DNA of 48,367 nt from SIG455 sp045659025 (lineage in GTDB: Bacteria; Bacillota; Clostridia; UMGS1810), in the NCBI GenBank assembly GCA_045659025.1, contig JAZOWA010000026.1, forward strand, positions 1-48,367. Reading direction: 5' to 3'. The notes beneath the pieces are model-generated. The model did no database searches, was not told where the DNA came from, and was given only the letters and a program-made list of their open reading frames with translations. Made by a program: the position numbers and the translations under genes. Shown here one piece after another: positions 17,662 through 23,858 of this stretch. Positions within the stretch are counted from its first letter, which is position 1. Every line of letters begins with the position of its first letter.

Positions 17662-17670
17662 ATTATACCA
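17662..17670 (-). promoter_or_regulatory. Extended -10 promoter of the ddl-to-gatD run
   Basis: On the minus strand TGGTATAAT is an extended -10 element with a perfect TATAAT, 46 bp before the ddl start. The -35 position (TTTCAT at 17-bp spacing) is poor, as is usual for extended -10 promoters. The rpsR terminator lies just upstream, so this is the likely start of a transcript through gatD. Confidence 0.55.
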
Positions 17671-17722
17671 TAATTACTATGAAAATGAAAAGGTTTTTTT
17701 GCAAATAAACTCCCTTTTTTGC

Positions 17723-17752
17723 ACAAAAAAACACTCCGCAAAAGCGGAGTGC
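17723..17752 (-). terminator. Terminator of the rpsF-ssb-rpsR operon
   Basis: Perfect 8-bp GC-rich stem (17732-17739 with 17744-17751), loop AAAA, followed on the minus strand by seven T. It starts 17 bp after the rpsR stop. Confidence 0.9.
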
Positions 17753-17768
17753 CTTATTAACAGTAAAA

Positions 17769-18002
17769 TTAATCTGTTGTGTAGGGGAGCAATGCGATAT
17801 GTCTTGCTCTCTTGATAGCTGTTGTAAGCTGTCTCTGGTGTTTAGCACAGTTACCGGTAACGCGTCTGGGTAAAATCTTACCTCTTTCAGAAACGAACTT
17901 TCTGAGTTTTGCTACGTCTTTGTAATCTATGTGTTCAACCTTTTCCGCACAGAAAGCACAAACTTTTCTGCGGGGTTTTCTGCGAAAACGCTTTTCTTCC
18001 AT
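17769..18002 (-). CDS. rpsR: Ribosomal protein S18
   Basis: Small-subunit protein bS18, 77 residues; it binds with S6 to the 16S rRNA platform. The basic N-terminus, KVCAFCAEKVEHIDYKD, LRKFVSERGKILPRR and TGNCAKHQR are diagnostic. It keeps C15, C18, C52 and H55, so it is the zinc-binding (C+) form. It is the third gene of the conserved rpsF-ssb-rpsR operon and ends at a strong terminator. Confidence 0.98.
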   Translation of the reverse strand: MEEKRFRRKPRRKVCAFCAEKVEHIDYKDVAKLRKFVSERGKILPRRVTGNCAKHQRQLTTAIKRARHIALLPYTTD

Positions 18003-18029
18003 CTTAACTTACCTCCTTATTAGGTTGTC

Positions 18030-18461
18030 TTAGAACGGAAGGTCGTCCTCTGCAGGCATGGGAATAAAGCCGTCGCCTGCACCGAATGCAGCGCCACCGT
18101 CTGTGGGGTTGGAGGTTGCTCCTCTGCCATCTTCAGGTCTGCCGACTCCTTTATCTCCTGCAAAATACGCCTCATCTACGCTAACTTCTGTAACGTAAAC
18201 TCTCTGACCGTCCTTGTCATAATTTCTGGTCTGAATAGAACCAACTACACCGAGCATTCTGCCCTTTGTAAAGTTTTTGCTGATGAACTCTGCAGTCTGT
18301 CTCCATGCAACGCAGTTAATGAAATCTGCATCATACTCGCCGTTGGCGTTTCTGAAACGTCTGCTCACTGCAAGTGAAAATGTACAAACGTTAACACCAT
18401 TGGGAGTGGTACGGAGCTCGGGCTCACGGGTAAGTCTACCCATCAAAATAACTTTGTTCAC
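18030..18461 (-). CDS. ssb: Single-stranded DNA-binding protein
   Basis: SSB, 143 residues. The OB-fold starts NKVILMGRLTREPELR and includes FINCVAWRQTAEFI and GRMLGVVGSIQTRNY. A Gly/Asp-rich linker follows, ending in the conserved acidic tip DDLPF that recruits replication and repair partners. The start codon is GTG, about 8 nt after GAAGGAGGG. Its position between rpsF and rpsR is classical for Firmicutes. Confidence 0.98.
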   Translation of the reverse strand: MNKVILMGRLTREPELRTTPNGVNVCTFSLAVSRRFRNANGEYDADFINCVAWRQTAEFISKNFTKGRMLGVVGSIQTRNYDKDGQRVYVTEVSVDEAYFAGDKGVGRPEDGRGATSNPTDGGAAFGAGDGFIPMPAEDDLPF

Positions 18462-18490
18462 CGAAAAACCCTCCTTCTTTTAAGCAATGA

Positions 18491-18787
18491 TTACTGCTCT
18501 TTTCTGATTACGATATTTCTGATAATACCGTCTGTGATGCCGTAAACTCTCTCCAACTCAGCGATAAACTCTGCCTGCGAAGAAAATTCGATCAATGTGT
18601 AGTAGCCCTCTCTCTTGTGGTCGATTTCGTATGCGAGACGGCGTTTGCCCCACTCGTCTACGTTCTCAACTGTGCCGTTAGCGGCAATGAGGTCTTTGAA
18701 TTTCGCTACCAAAGAGGCAATTGCCTCCTCACCTGCTGCAGTGTCGATAACGAAAATCGTTTCATACTTGTTGATTACGTTTTCCAT
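18491..18787 (-). CDS. rpsF: Ribosomal protein S6
   Basis: bS6, 98 residues, partner of S18 in 30S assembly. Visible: NKYETIFVIDTAAGEE, the central GTVENVDEWGKRRLAYEIDHKREGYY split over the second and third strands, and the C-terminal FAELERVYGITD-type helix with NIVIRKEQ. AGGAGGTGA precedes the ATG. It is the first gene of the operon and has a structured leader that may respond to the S6:S18 complex. Confidence 0.98.
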   Translation of the reverse strand: MENVINKYETIFVIDTAAGEEAIASLVAKFKDLIAANGTVENVDEWGKRRLAYEIDHKREGYYTLIEFSSQAEFIAELERVYGITDGIIRNIVIRKEQ

Positions 18788-18862
18788 TATATAGTCACCT
18801 CCTCCCGGACTTATGGCCCCTCACTTTATTTGAGGAGCAAGGAAGCTGATACCAAATCAGCT
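18788..18862 (-). promoter_or_regulatory. rpsF leader, candidate S6:S18 autoregulatory RNA
   Basis: About 75 nt between the predicted start of transcription and rpsF. The RNA opens with a perfect 8-bp hairpin (18843-18863) and then has CTCCTC (18837-18832). CTCCTC can pair either with the next GAGG (hairpin 18819-18835) or with the GAGGAG of the ribosome binding site (18804-18799). TCCGG lies just before that site. rpsF leaders in many bacteria bind the S6:S18 complex through a CCG-containing element; that link here is inference. Confidence 0.45.
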
Positions 18863-18867
18863 TTTTT

Positions 18868-18896
18868 ATTGTACTACAACATATAATGTTTGTCAA
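18868..18896 (-). promoter_or_regulatory. Sigma-A promoter of rpsF-ssb-rpsR
   Basis: Minus strand: TTGACA (18896-18891), 17-bp spacer, TACAAT (18873-18868). Confidence 0.85.
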
Positions 18897-18938
18897 CACA
18901 TTATTTTCAAATATTTTCATAAGATGTTAAAAAAACTC

Positions 18939-18967
18939 TTGCATTTTGAAAAATTCTCTGTTATAAT
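18939..18967 (+). promoter_or_regulatory. Sigma-A promoter of rpmB
   Basis: TTGCAT (18939-18944), 17-bp spacer, TATAAT (18962-18967), 46 bp before the rpmB start. Confidence 0.85.
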
Positions 18968-19013
18968 ACTATTCGTATCTTATTTGGATTTGAAAGCAGG
19001 AGGTGTTTTATAT

Positions 19014-19199
19014 ATGGCAAAGTGTGAAATCTGCGGCAAAGGCGTTACCTTTGGTATCAAGATGAGCCACTCTCACAGACGTTCCAACAGAACCTGGAAA
19101 CCTAATATCAGAACTGTAAAGGCTACCGTTAACGGTACTCCTACTACTTTGAAGGTTTGCAGCAGATGCTTGCGTACCTACAAATCACAGCAGGCATAA
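19014..19199 (+). CDS. rpmB: Ribosomal protein L28
   Basis: bL28, 61 residues, a small basic 50S protein. The sequence AKCEICGKGVTFGIKMSHSH and the C-terminal VCSRCLRTYKSQQA show two CxxC pairs (C4/C7 and C49/C52), so this is the zinc-binding form. AGGAGGTG precedes the ATG. The longer reading frame starting at 18924 runs through the promoter and is not used. It is a single-gene unit with its own promoter and terminator. Confidence 0.98.
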   Translation: MAKCEICGKGVTFGIKMSHSHRRSNRTWKPNIRTVKATVNGTPTTLKVCSRCLRTYKSQQA

Positions 19200-19234
19200 T
19201 TTATTTAATGATTTAATGCGCATCAAATCATTAC

Positions 19235-19263
19235 CCGCCGATTTTTCTATCGGCGGATTTTTT
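19235..19263 (+). terminator. rpmB terminator
   Basis: Perfect 8-bp stem (19235-19242 with 19249-19256), 6-nt loop, then ATTTTTTT. Confidence 0.9.
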
Positions 19264-19273
19264 TATGCAAAAA

Positions 19274-19300
19274 TTAAAAAGCACTCCTGACGGAGTGCTT
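19274..19300 (-). terminator. Terminator after the glycosyltransferase gene
   Basis: Minus strand: 9-bp stem AAGCACTCC/GGAGTGCTT with a 4-nt loop and a T run, directly after the stop at 19306. It converges with the rpmB terminator. Confidence 0.85.
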
Positions 19301-19305
19301 TGTTG

Positions 19306-20340
19306 TTATTTCTTAAGTTCGGCAATTATCCTGCCTACCACATAGTCTGAGCTGTAATGCCTGGAAACCAGAGCACAGTTTCTGCGCATGGCTATCATCT
19401 CGTCTTTATGCTCCATTGCCCATTCAATACTCTCTTCCAGAGAATTCACCTTGTCATTGGGATATACAAAGCCGGTCTCAAAATCCTTGACAAGTTCGGA
19501 ATTGGCATTCCAATCACTTGCAATAACAGGCACAGCAGCCGTATATGCATCAATAATCGTGCCGGGGAATCCTTCTCCTTCCCAGTACGTGGGGAACAAC
19601 AAGGCGATATGATCAGTAAGTGTCTCTACGCTCTCTCCAAAGCCTACGCAACCCTTATAATTTACATATTCACCATATTCCTTACAAAGAACCTCAAATT
19701 CTTCTTTATAGCGGTCATCTACAGGACCCCAGATATTGAGAATCACCTTGTCCTCGTGGGTCTGATTATACGCCATAATCGCCTCTATAGCTTTCGTCAT
19801 GCCCTTCTCCGCCATTACACGGCTGAACATACAAAAGCTGCGTGTTCCTATTTCAGAAGGTGTGAATGTGGCTTTCTCGGAAGAAAGAGTCTTGAAATTG
19901 GGAATCACCATACCATTTGTTATACCCATCTCTTCCAACTGTTTCTTCATAAGTTTCAGCTCAACCCAGTTGCCATCAATGGCACTTAAATACTTGGCAT
20001 ATTTAGGATTTTTCTTAATCTGCTCCGCAAGGTTGCCACCGATAACATCATGGAAAATACGACGTTTGAATAATTTCTTCGCCATATAAAGCATAGGGAG
20101 AAAAATCTTCATCCCGGGGCTCGAAAGTAAGAATATTATAGTATCGCAAGAAAGAATACACTTTACCGTGTCAATTAAAAGTTTGGCTTTATTGGTTCTG
20201 TTATAATAAGTATCAACGCAGAATATGTTGTCTATACCTCTTTTGGTAAGCTCTTCGTATAAAACCTTGGTCTTTACCGTCTGCCCGTCTAAAAAAGTCT
20301 TGCCACCACCAAAGTGGCCTATAATTCCCAGTCTTTTCAT
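19306..20340 (-). CDS. Glycosyltransferase family 4 (GT-B fold)
   Basis: A 344-residue glycosyltransferase, probably peripheral at the inner membrane. The N-terminal nucleotide-fold domain has a Gly-rich loop (GIIGHFGGGKTFLDGQ) and the C-terminal GT-B donor domain has CMFSRVMAEKGMTKAIEAI, LNIWGPVDDRYKEE, PTYWEGEGFPGTIIDAYTAA and PVIASDWNANSE. The EGFP...E motif fits GT4 retaining enzymes using nucleotide sugars. No acceptor can be deduced. AAAGGAGA precedes the ATG. It stands alone between two terminators, just after spoVM on the same strand. Confidence 0.85.
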   Translation of the reverse strand: MKRLGIIGHFGGGKTFLDGQTVKTKVLYEELTKRGIDNIFCVDTYYNRTNKAKLLIDTVKCILSCDTIIFLLSSPGMKIFLPMLYMAKKLFKRRIFHDVIGGNLAEQIKKNPKYAKYLSAIDGNWVELKLMKKQLEEMGITNGMVIPNFKTLSSEKATFTPSEIGTRSFCMFSRVMAEKGMTKAIEAIMAYNQTHEDKVILNIWGPVDDRYKEEFEVLCKEYGEYVNYKGCVGFGESVETLTDHIALLFPTYWEGEGFPGTIIDAYTAAVPVIASDWNANSELVKDFETGFVYPNDKVNSLEESIEWAMEHKDEMIAMRRNCALVSRHYSSDYVVGRIIAELKK

Positions 20341-20381
20341 AGCCGTCTCCTTTAACTTTCGTTATTGAATACATTATACAC

Positions 20382-20414
20382 AAAAAACACGCTCCTGTCA
20401 AACAGAAGCGTGTT
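20382..20414 (-). terminator. Terminator after spoVM
   Basis: Minus strand: 12-bp stem with one mismatch (20386-20397 with 20403-20414), loop of 5, then TTTTTTG. It starts 7 bp after the spoVM stop and separates spoVM from the glycosyltransferase gene. Confidence 0.8.
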
Positions 20415-20421
20415 CCCCTTT

Positions 20422-20502
20422 TTATTCTTCGTTATGTATCTTAAATACACTGCTAAGGATCCTTTTCCAGAATTTTGGTGCTTTCCAGACCACCACTTTC
20501 AT
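20422..20502 (-). CDS. spoVM: Stage V sporulation protein SpoVM, 26 aa
   Basis: A 26-codon gene starting at ATG 20502 after AGGAGGGG and ending at TAA. The product begins MKVVVWKAPKFWKRILSSVF and ends with an acidic tail. It matches Bacillus SpoVM in length (26), in MK at the start, in Lys7, in the functionally important Pro9, and in KF at 10-11, followed by an amphipathic helix. SpoVM is a curvature-sensing membrane peptide that anchors the SpoIVA coat basement layer on the forespore. It has its own terminator and diverges from a SpoIIQ-like gene. I found no convincing sigma-E promoter by eye in the upstream 90 bp. Confidence 0.88.
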   Translation of the reverse strand: MKVVVWKAPKFWKRILSSVFKIHNEE

Positions 20503-20607
20503 ATATATCCCCTCCTTCTATGATATATAATATGCTTTTTTTACCGTTTGGTGATGGATGTATAAACTATCATCATATGGCAACAATAAGCATCGGAGGT
20601 GTTTTTT

Positions 20608-21366
20608 ATGAAAAAGATCATACTTAAAGACACTAAAAAGCCTAAGGGAAGTACGGCAGGAAAATGGTTCTATGCGCTGGTGTTCATATCAATTATAACT
20701 GTTGGCACCACAGGGCATATTATCCGCACCCAGAATGATGCTATTACAAAAATGGCGGAGAACATCGGTGAAGATACACCCAAATTGCCTCCCGTAGCCA
20801 CTATGCCCACGCCCATATCGGAGAATAAAGCTCCAAGTGAAATAAGCAAACCCGTTATGGTGCCTGAATCTCTGTGGGAAAGTGACGATGTGGAGCCGGT
20901 ATCAAATGAGGAGGAAGAAGCTTACGAAGAGGTGTCTGCCACACCGAAGGAAGATGCCATAATCCGATTAGCCCTTCCCGTGCCCGGGGATATTATCAAA
21001 GGCCACAGCGATACAGAACTTACGTATTCAAAGACCATGGATGACTGGCGTATCCACAAGGGAGTGGACATCCGAATCCCCATCGGCACCACGGTAGTTG
21101 CTTCATACCCCGGCACAGTGGCAGAGAGCACGGTGGATCCCGCCTATGGCGTGACTATTATGATAGACCACGGAAGCGGTGTTATGACGAGGTATTCAAA
21201 TCTATCCTCACCAAACATGGTGAAGGTGGGTGCGTTCATTGACGGTGGTACAGCCATAGGTGTGGTGGGTGATACTGCGGAATTTGAAATCTCTGACGAG
21301 GCCCATCTCCACTTTGAGGTCATCAAAGATGGGTTGAGCGTAAACCCCGAAGAATATTTTGAATGA
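20608..21366 (+). CDS. M23/LytM peptidase, SpoIIQ-like
   Basis: A 252-residue membrane-anchored protein: short cytoplasmic basic N-terminus, one membrane segment at about 20-37, a Pro/Glu-rich linker (about 55-115), then a LytM domain. The zinc site is intact: H150 and D154 in HKGVD, and H233/H235 in HLHFEV. This layout is that of SpoIIQ, the forespore protein that joins SpoIIIAH in the engulfment channel; clostridial SpoIIQ proteins keep the zinc site while the Bacillus one has lost it. A vegetative endopeptidase is the alternative. The ATG at 20608 follows GGAGGTG. The divergent neighbour is spoVM, supporting a sporulation role. Confidence 0.75.
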   Translation: MKKIILKDTKKPKGSTAGKWFYALVFISIITVGTTGHIIRTQNDAITKMAENIGEDTPKLPPVATMPTPISENKAPSEISKPVMVPESLWESDDVEPVSNEEEEAYEEVSATPKEDAIIRLALPVPGDIIKGHSDTELTYSKTMDDWRIHKGVDIRIPIGTTVVASYPGTVAESTVDPAYGVTIMIDHGSGVMTRYSNLSSPNMVKVGAFIDGGTAIGVVGDTAEFEISDEAHLHFEVIKDGLSVNPEEYFE

Positions 21367-21371
21367 TACAA

Positions 21372-21409
21372 AAAATCCTGTCGGAATCTTCCCGACAGGA
21401 TTTTGTTTT
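21372..21409. terminator. Bidirectional terminator
   Basis: Perfect 13-bp stem (21372-21384 with 21392-21404) with a 7-nt loop and A/T runs on both sides. It ends the plus-strand LytM gene and the minus-strand glycan cluster. Confidence 0.85.
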
Positions 21410-21415
21410 GCAATC

Positions 21416-22063
21416 TTATTTATTATCGATTATGAATTTAAGCACGTCTGCTGCCGCCTTGACCTTTTTCTCGTACTTCTCTTCGTTATAACCCTCAATG
21501 GGAATTCTGAGGCAGGCGTACATGTCCTTGGTGTTAATTCCCCTTGATTCTAAAAAGGAATTGCCCTTGACACTTATACCAAATTTGAGGCCATTCTCCG
21601 TCTCCAATATCTCCGCCCCCTCTAAAAGTGAAGCAGGGAATTTGGCGGTGATATCATCAAAGTATCCGCTATTGGCATAGTTTCTGGCCAGGTCACCATC
21701 TACAAAATTCAAAAGTGCCTCATCCGTAGCCAAAGCAACTGTGGCCATCATACCGGAGGAAATCTCTCCCTCACTGGTGAGGCGGTAGGGTACTCTTACC
21801 ACATTCACATAAGCCGCATGCTTGCCGTCACCGTTGATATCATCAAAGGCAGCCGCCTCTGAAATAGCGTTGGAAAGTTCCTCGGAAGCCGAGTCCTCAA
21901 AACGTGAACTTACAAGCATATTGATAGTCACGTCATCACGCACGATAGTGGAGCATTCATGAACCACGAGGATGGTCAAGATAATCGCTCCTATCACGGC
22001 AAGGGCGTGCCATTTGTAATAATAAATTATGTCGGACATTTTTGTAAGCTTGTTCTTTTCCAT
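21416..22063 (-). CDS. Membrane-anchored protein of unknown function, 215 aa
   Basis: I do not recognise a family. One membrane segment at about 19-38 (HALAVIGAIILTILVVHE) follows a short Lys-rich cytoplasmic start, so most of the protein should lie outside. The outer part is acidic and carries motifs such as INMLVSSRFEDSASEELSNA and DDINGDGKHAAYVNVVRVPY; the overall look is of a bacterial membrane-tethered, substrate-binding-like fold, but this is a guess. GAGGGTGA precedes the ATG. It is the last gene of the 28.7-21.4 kb minus-strand cluster, about 40 bp after the epimerase. Confidence 0.7.
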   Translation of the reverse strand: MEKNKLTKMSDIIYYYKWHALAVIGAIILTILVVHECSTIVRDDVTINMLVSSRFEDSASEELSNAISEAAAFDDINGDGKHAAYVNVVRVPYRLTSEGEISSGMMATVALATDEALLNFVDGDLARNYANSGYFDDITAKFPASLLEGAEILETENGLKFGISVKGNSFLESRGINTKDMYACLRIPIEGYNEEKYEKKVKAAADVLKFIIDNK

Positions 22064-22105
22064 ACTTTTGTCACCCTCTATATTAGATAAAAAGCCTTAT
22101 TGGAA

Positions 22106-23083
22106 TCAGGAGATTTTGTAATATTCCTTATACCACTCGGCAAACTTTGACAGACCTTCCTCTATAGTGGTGGAGGGTTTGAAGTCAAAATCCGCTATAA
22201 GCTCGCTCACGTCTGCGTAGGTCTGGTATACATCGCCGGGCTGCATGGGGAGATACTCCTTCTCGGCGGTCTTACCGATGCATTTTTCCAGAGTCTCTAT
22301 GAAATACATAAGCTTCTCGGGTTTGTTATTACCGATATTATATACTTTGTGTCTGTCGCCGTTTTCATCCGCCTTGGGAGGATGCTCAAGCATATTCATA
22401 ATACCGCGGACAATATCATCTACATAAGTGAAGTCTCTGTACATATCGCCATTATTGAAGATTTTGATGGGTTCACCCTTCATAATCTTATTGGTAAAGC
22501 CAAAGTATGCCATATCGGGTCTGCCGTAGGGGCCATAAACCGTAAAGAAACGAAGTCCTGTGGCAGGTATTCCGTAAAGGTGGCTATAAGTGAATGCCAT
22601 AAGTTCGTTGCTCTTTTTAGTTGCAGCATAAAGGCTTATGGGGCTATCCACGTTGTCATCAGTTGAAAAGGGAGTCTTTTTCTGATTGCCGTAAACAGAT
22701 GAGCTTGATGCATACAAAAGATGGGATACGCTGTTGTGTCTGCAAGCCTCCAAAATATTAAAGAAGCCCACGATATTTGACTCTATGTATGCTCCGGGGT
22801 TGTCGATAGAGTATCTCACGCCCGCCTGAGCAGCAAGGTTAACAACAATCTCCGGCTTATGCTCTGCAAAAAGGCCGTCAACCACTTCCTTGTCTGCAAG
22901 ATTACCCTTTATGAAGGTGAATTTATCAAAGCCGTCCAATATCTCGAGTCTTGAATATTTTAAAGCAGGATCATAATAATCGTTGATGTTATCAAAGCCA
23001 ACAACCTCTGCTCCGCCCTCCAAAAGTTTCTTTGAAAGATGAAAACCGATAAAACCTGCTGCACCTGTCACAAGCACTTTCAT
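22106..23083 (-). CDS. UDP-glucuronate 4-epimerase (SDR family)
   Basis: A 325-residue extended SDR. NAD-binding motif TGAAGFIGFHL at residues 6-16, FDNINDYYDPALK (typical of the UDP-GlcA 4-epimerase group), catalytic SSSSVYG and YAATKKSNELMAFTYSHLYG, then LRFFTVYGPYGRPDMA and RDFTYVDDIVRG. The substrate-binding segments agree closely with CapI/LspL-type enzymes interconverting UDP-glucuronate and UDP-galacturonate. A UDP-glucose epimerase is less likely. It lies 15 bp after the nucleotidyltransferase and 770 bp after the galacturonokinase-like gene, so its UDP-uronate substrate would be provided by them. Confidence 0.88.
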   Translation of the reverse strand: MKVLVTGAAGFIGFHLSKKLLEGGAEVVGFDNINDYYDPALKYSRLEILDGFDKFTFIKGNLADKEVVDGLFAEHKPEIVVNLAAQAGVRYSIDNPGAYIESNIVGFFNILEACRHNSVSHLLYASSSSVYGNQKKTPFSTDDNVDSPISLYAATKKSNELMAFTYSHLYGIPATGLRFFTVYGPYGRPDMAYFGFTNKIMKGEPIKIFNNGDMYRDFTYVDDIVRGIMNMLEHPPKADENGDRHKVYNIGNNKPEKLMYFIETLEKCIGKTAEKEYLPMQPGDVYQTYADVSELIADFDFKPSTTIEEGLSKFAEWYKEYYKIS

Positions 23084-23098
23084 AGTTTATACCCTCTC

Positions 23099-23842
23099 TT
23101 ATTTTGTGATTCCTTTATATGTATCGCAAATATTATAATAATTTTCTACTGTGCCGATATCGTATCTTGAACCCGGCATTTCCATAGCATAAAGCACACT
23201 CTTTTGCGCAATATACGCCGCAAAAGAGCCGGGAGCATCCTTACCGCATCCGTCAGACAATGCAGTGCGAATCTTAGCCGCATCATCTGCCTTGTAAATA
23301 TAAAACGGAGGTGCAAGATAGTGGGATTTCGGATTCTCAGGCTTTTCCTCCATGGATGTTACCTTGTCCGTATCATCAACGGTAATTACACCGGAGGCCT
23401 TGCATTTGTTGATGTTTTCTTCAAAATATCTCATAATGCAGGAGCCGCCCTTGGCTTTGAAGTAGTCTACAAAGCTTATAAGGGAAAAGTCAAGAAGGTT
23501 ATCACCGGCCACCACCATAAGATCACCGTCAAACCCGGTTTCCCTTTCGGCAAACTCAATGTCTGCCACGGCACCGAGACGGGTATCGTTACTCACAGAG
23601 CCATCATCAAGTACAACAATTTCCTGCGGAATTGTCTTTTCCTCTGACCATTTTTCAAACTGGTCAATGAACTTATGATTTGACACAATGATAAATCTTG
23701 AGATTATATCACTCTGTGACAAATCATCTACAAGATGATCCAAAACTGTTTTTCCGCATACGGGGAGAAGGGGCTTTGGTGTATGTTCAGAAAGCGGATA
23801 AAGTCTTGTGGCATATCCTGCCGCCAAAACTACACAATCCAT
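23099..23842 (-). CDS. Sugar-1-phosphate nucleotidyltransferase
   Basis: A 247-residue enzyme of the NTP_transferase family. The signature LAAGYATRLYPLSEHTPKPL binds the nucleotide, VAGDNLLDFSL contains the metal-binding Asp, and VTSMEEKPENPKS and GSRYDIGTVENYY contact the sugar phosphate. Size and motifs fit the short RmlA/GlmU-N-like group; the base (UTP or dTTP) and sugar cannot be read off. Between a GalA-kinase-like gene and a UDP-GlcA epimerase gene, UTP:GalA-1-phosphate uridylyltransferase is the simplest inference. AGGAGG precedes the ATG. It is 16 bp downstream of the kinase gene. Confidence 0.85.
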   Translation of the reverse strand: MDCVVLAAGYATRLYPLSEHTPKPLLPVCGKTVLDHLVDDLSQSDIISRFIIVSNHKFIDQFEKWSEEKTIPQEIVVLDDGSVSNDTRLGAVADIEFAERETGFDGDLMVVAGDNLLDFSLISFVDYFKAKGGSCIMRYFEENINKCKASGVITVDDTDKVTSMEEKPENPKSHYLAPPFYIYKADDAAKIRTALSDGCGKDAPGSFAAYIAQKSVLYAMEMPGSRYDIGTVENYYNICDTYKGITK

Positions 23843-23858
23843 ACATTTTTCCTCCTGT

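Noticed and set aside
18843..18869. Hairpin followed by TTTTTT on the plus strand, like a terminator
   Set aside because: No plus-strand gene precedes it; it lies at the start of the rpsF leader and fits better as a 5' hairpin of that RNA.
20503..20607. Possible sigma-E or sigma-G promoters between spoVM and the LytM gene
   Set aside because: CATATTAT and CATATGGC resemble -10 boxes, but no -35 element lies at the right distance, so I did not call them.
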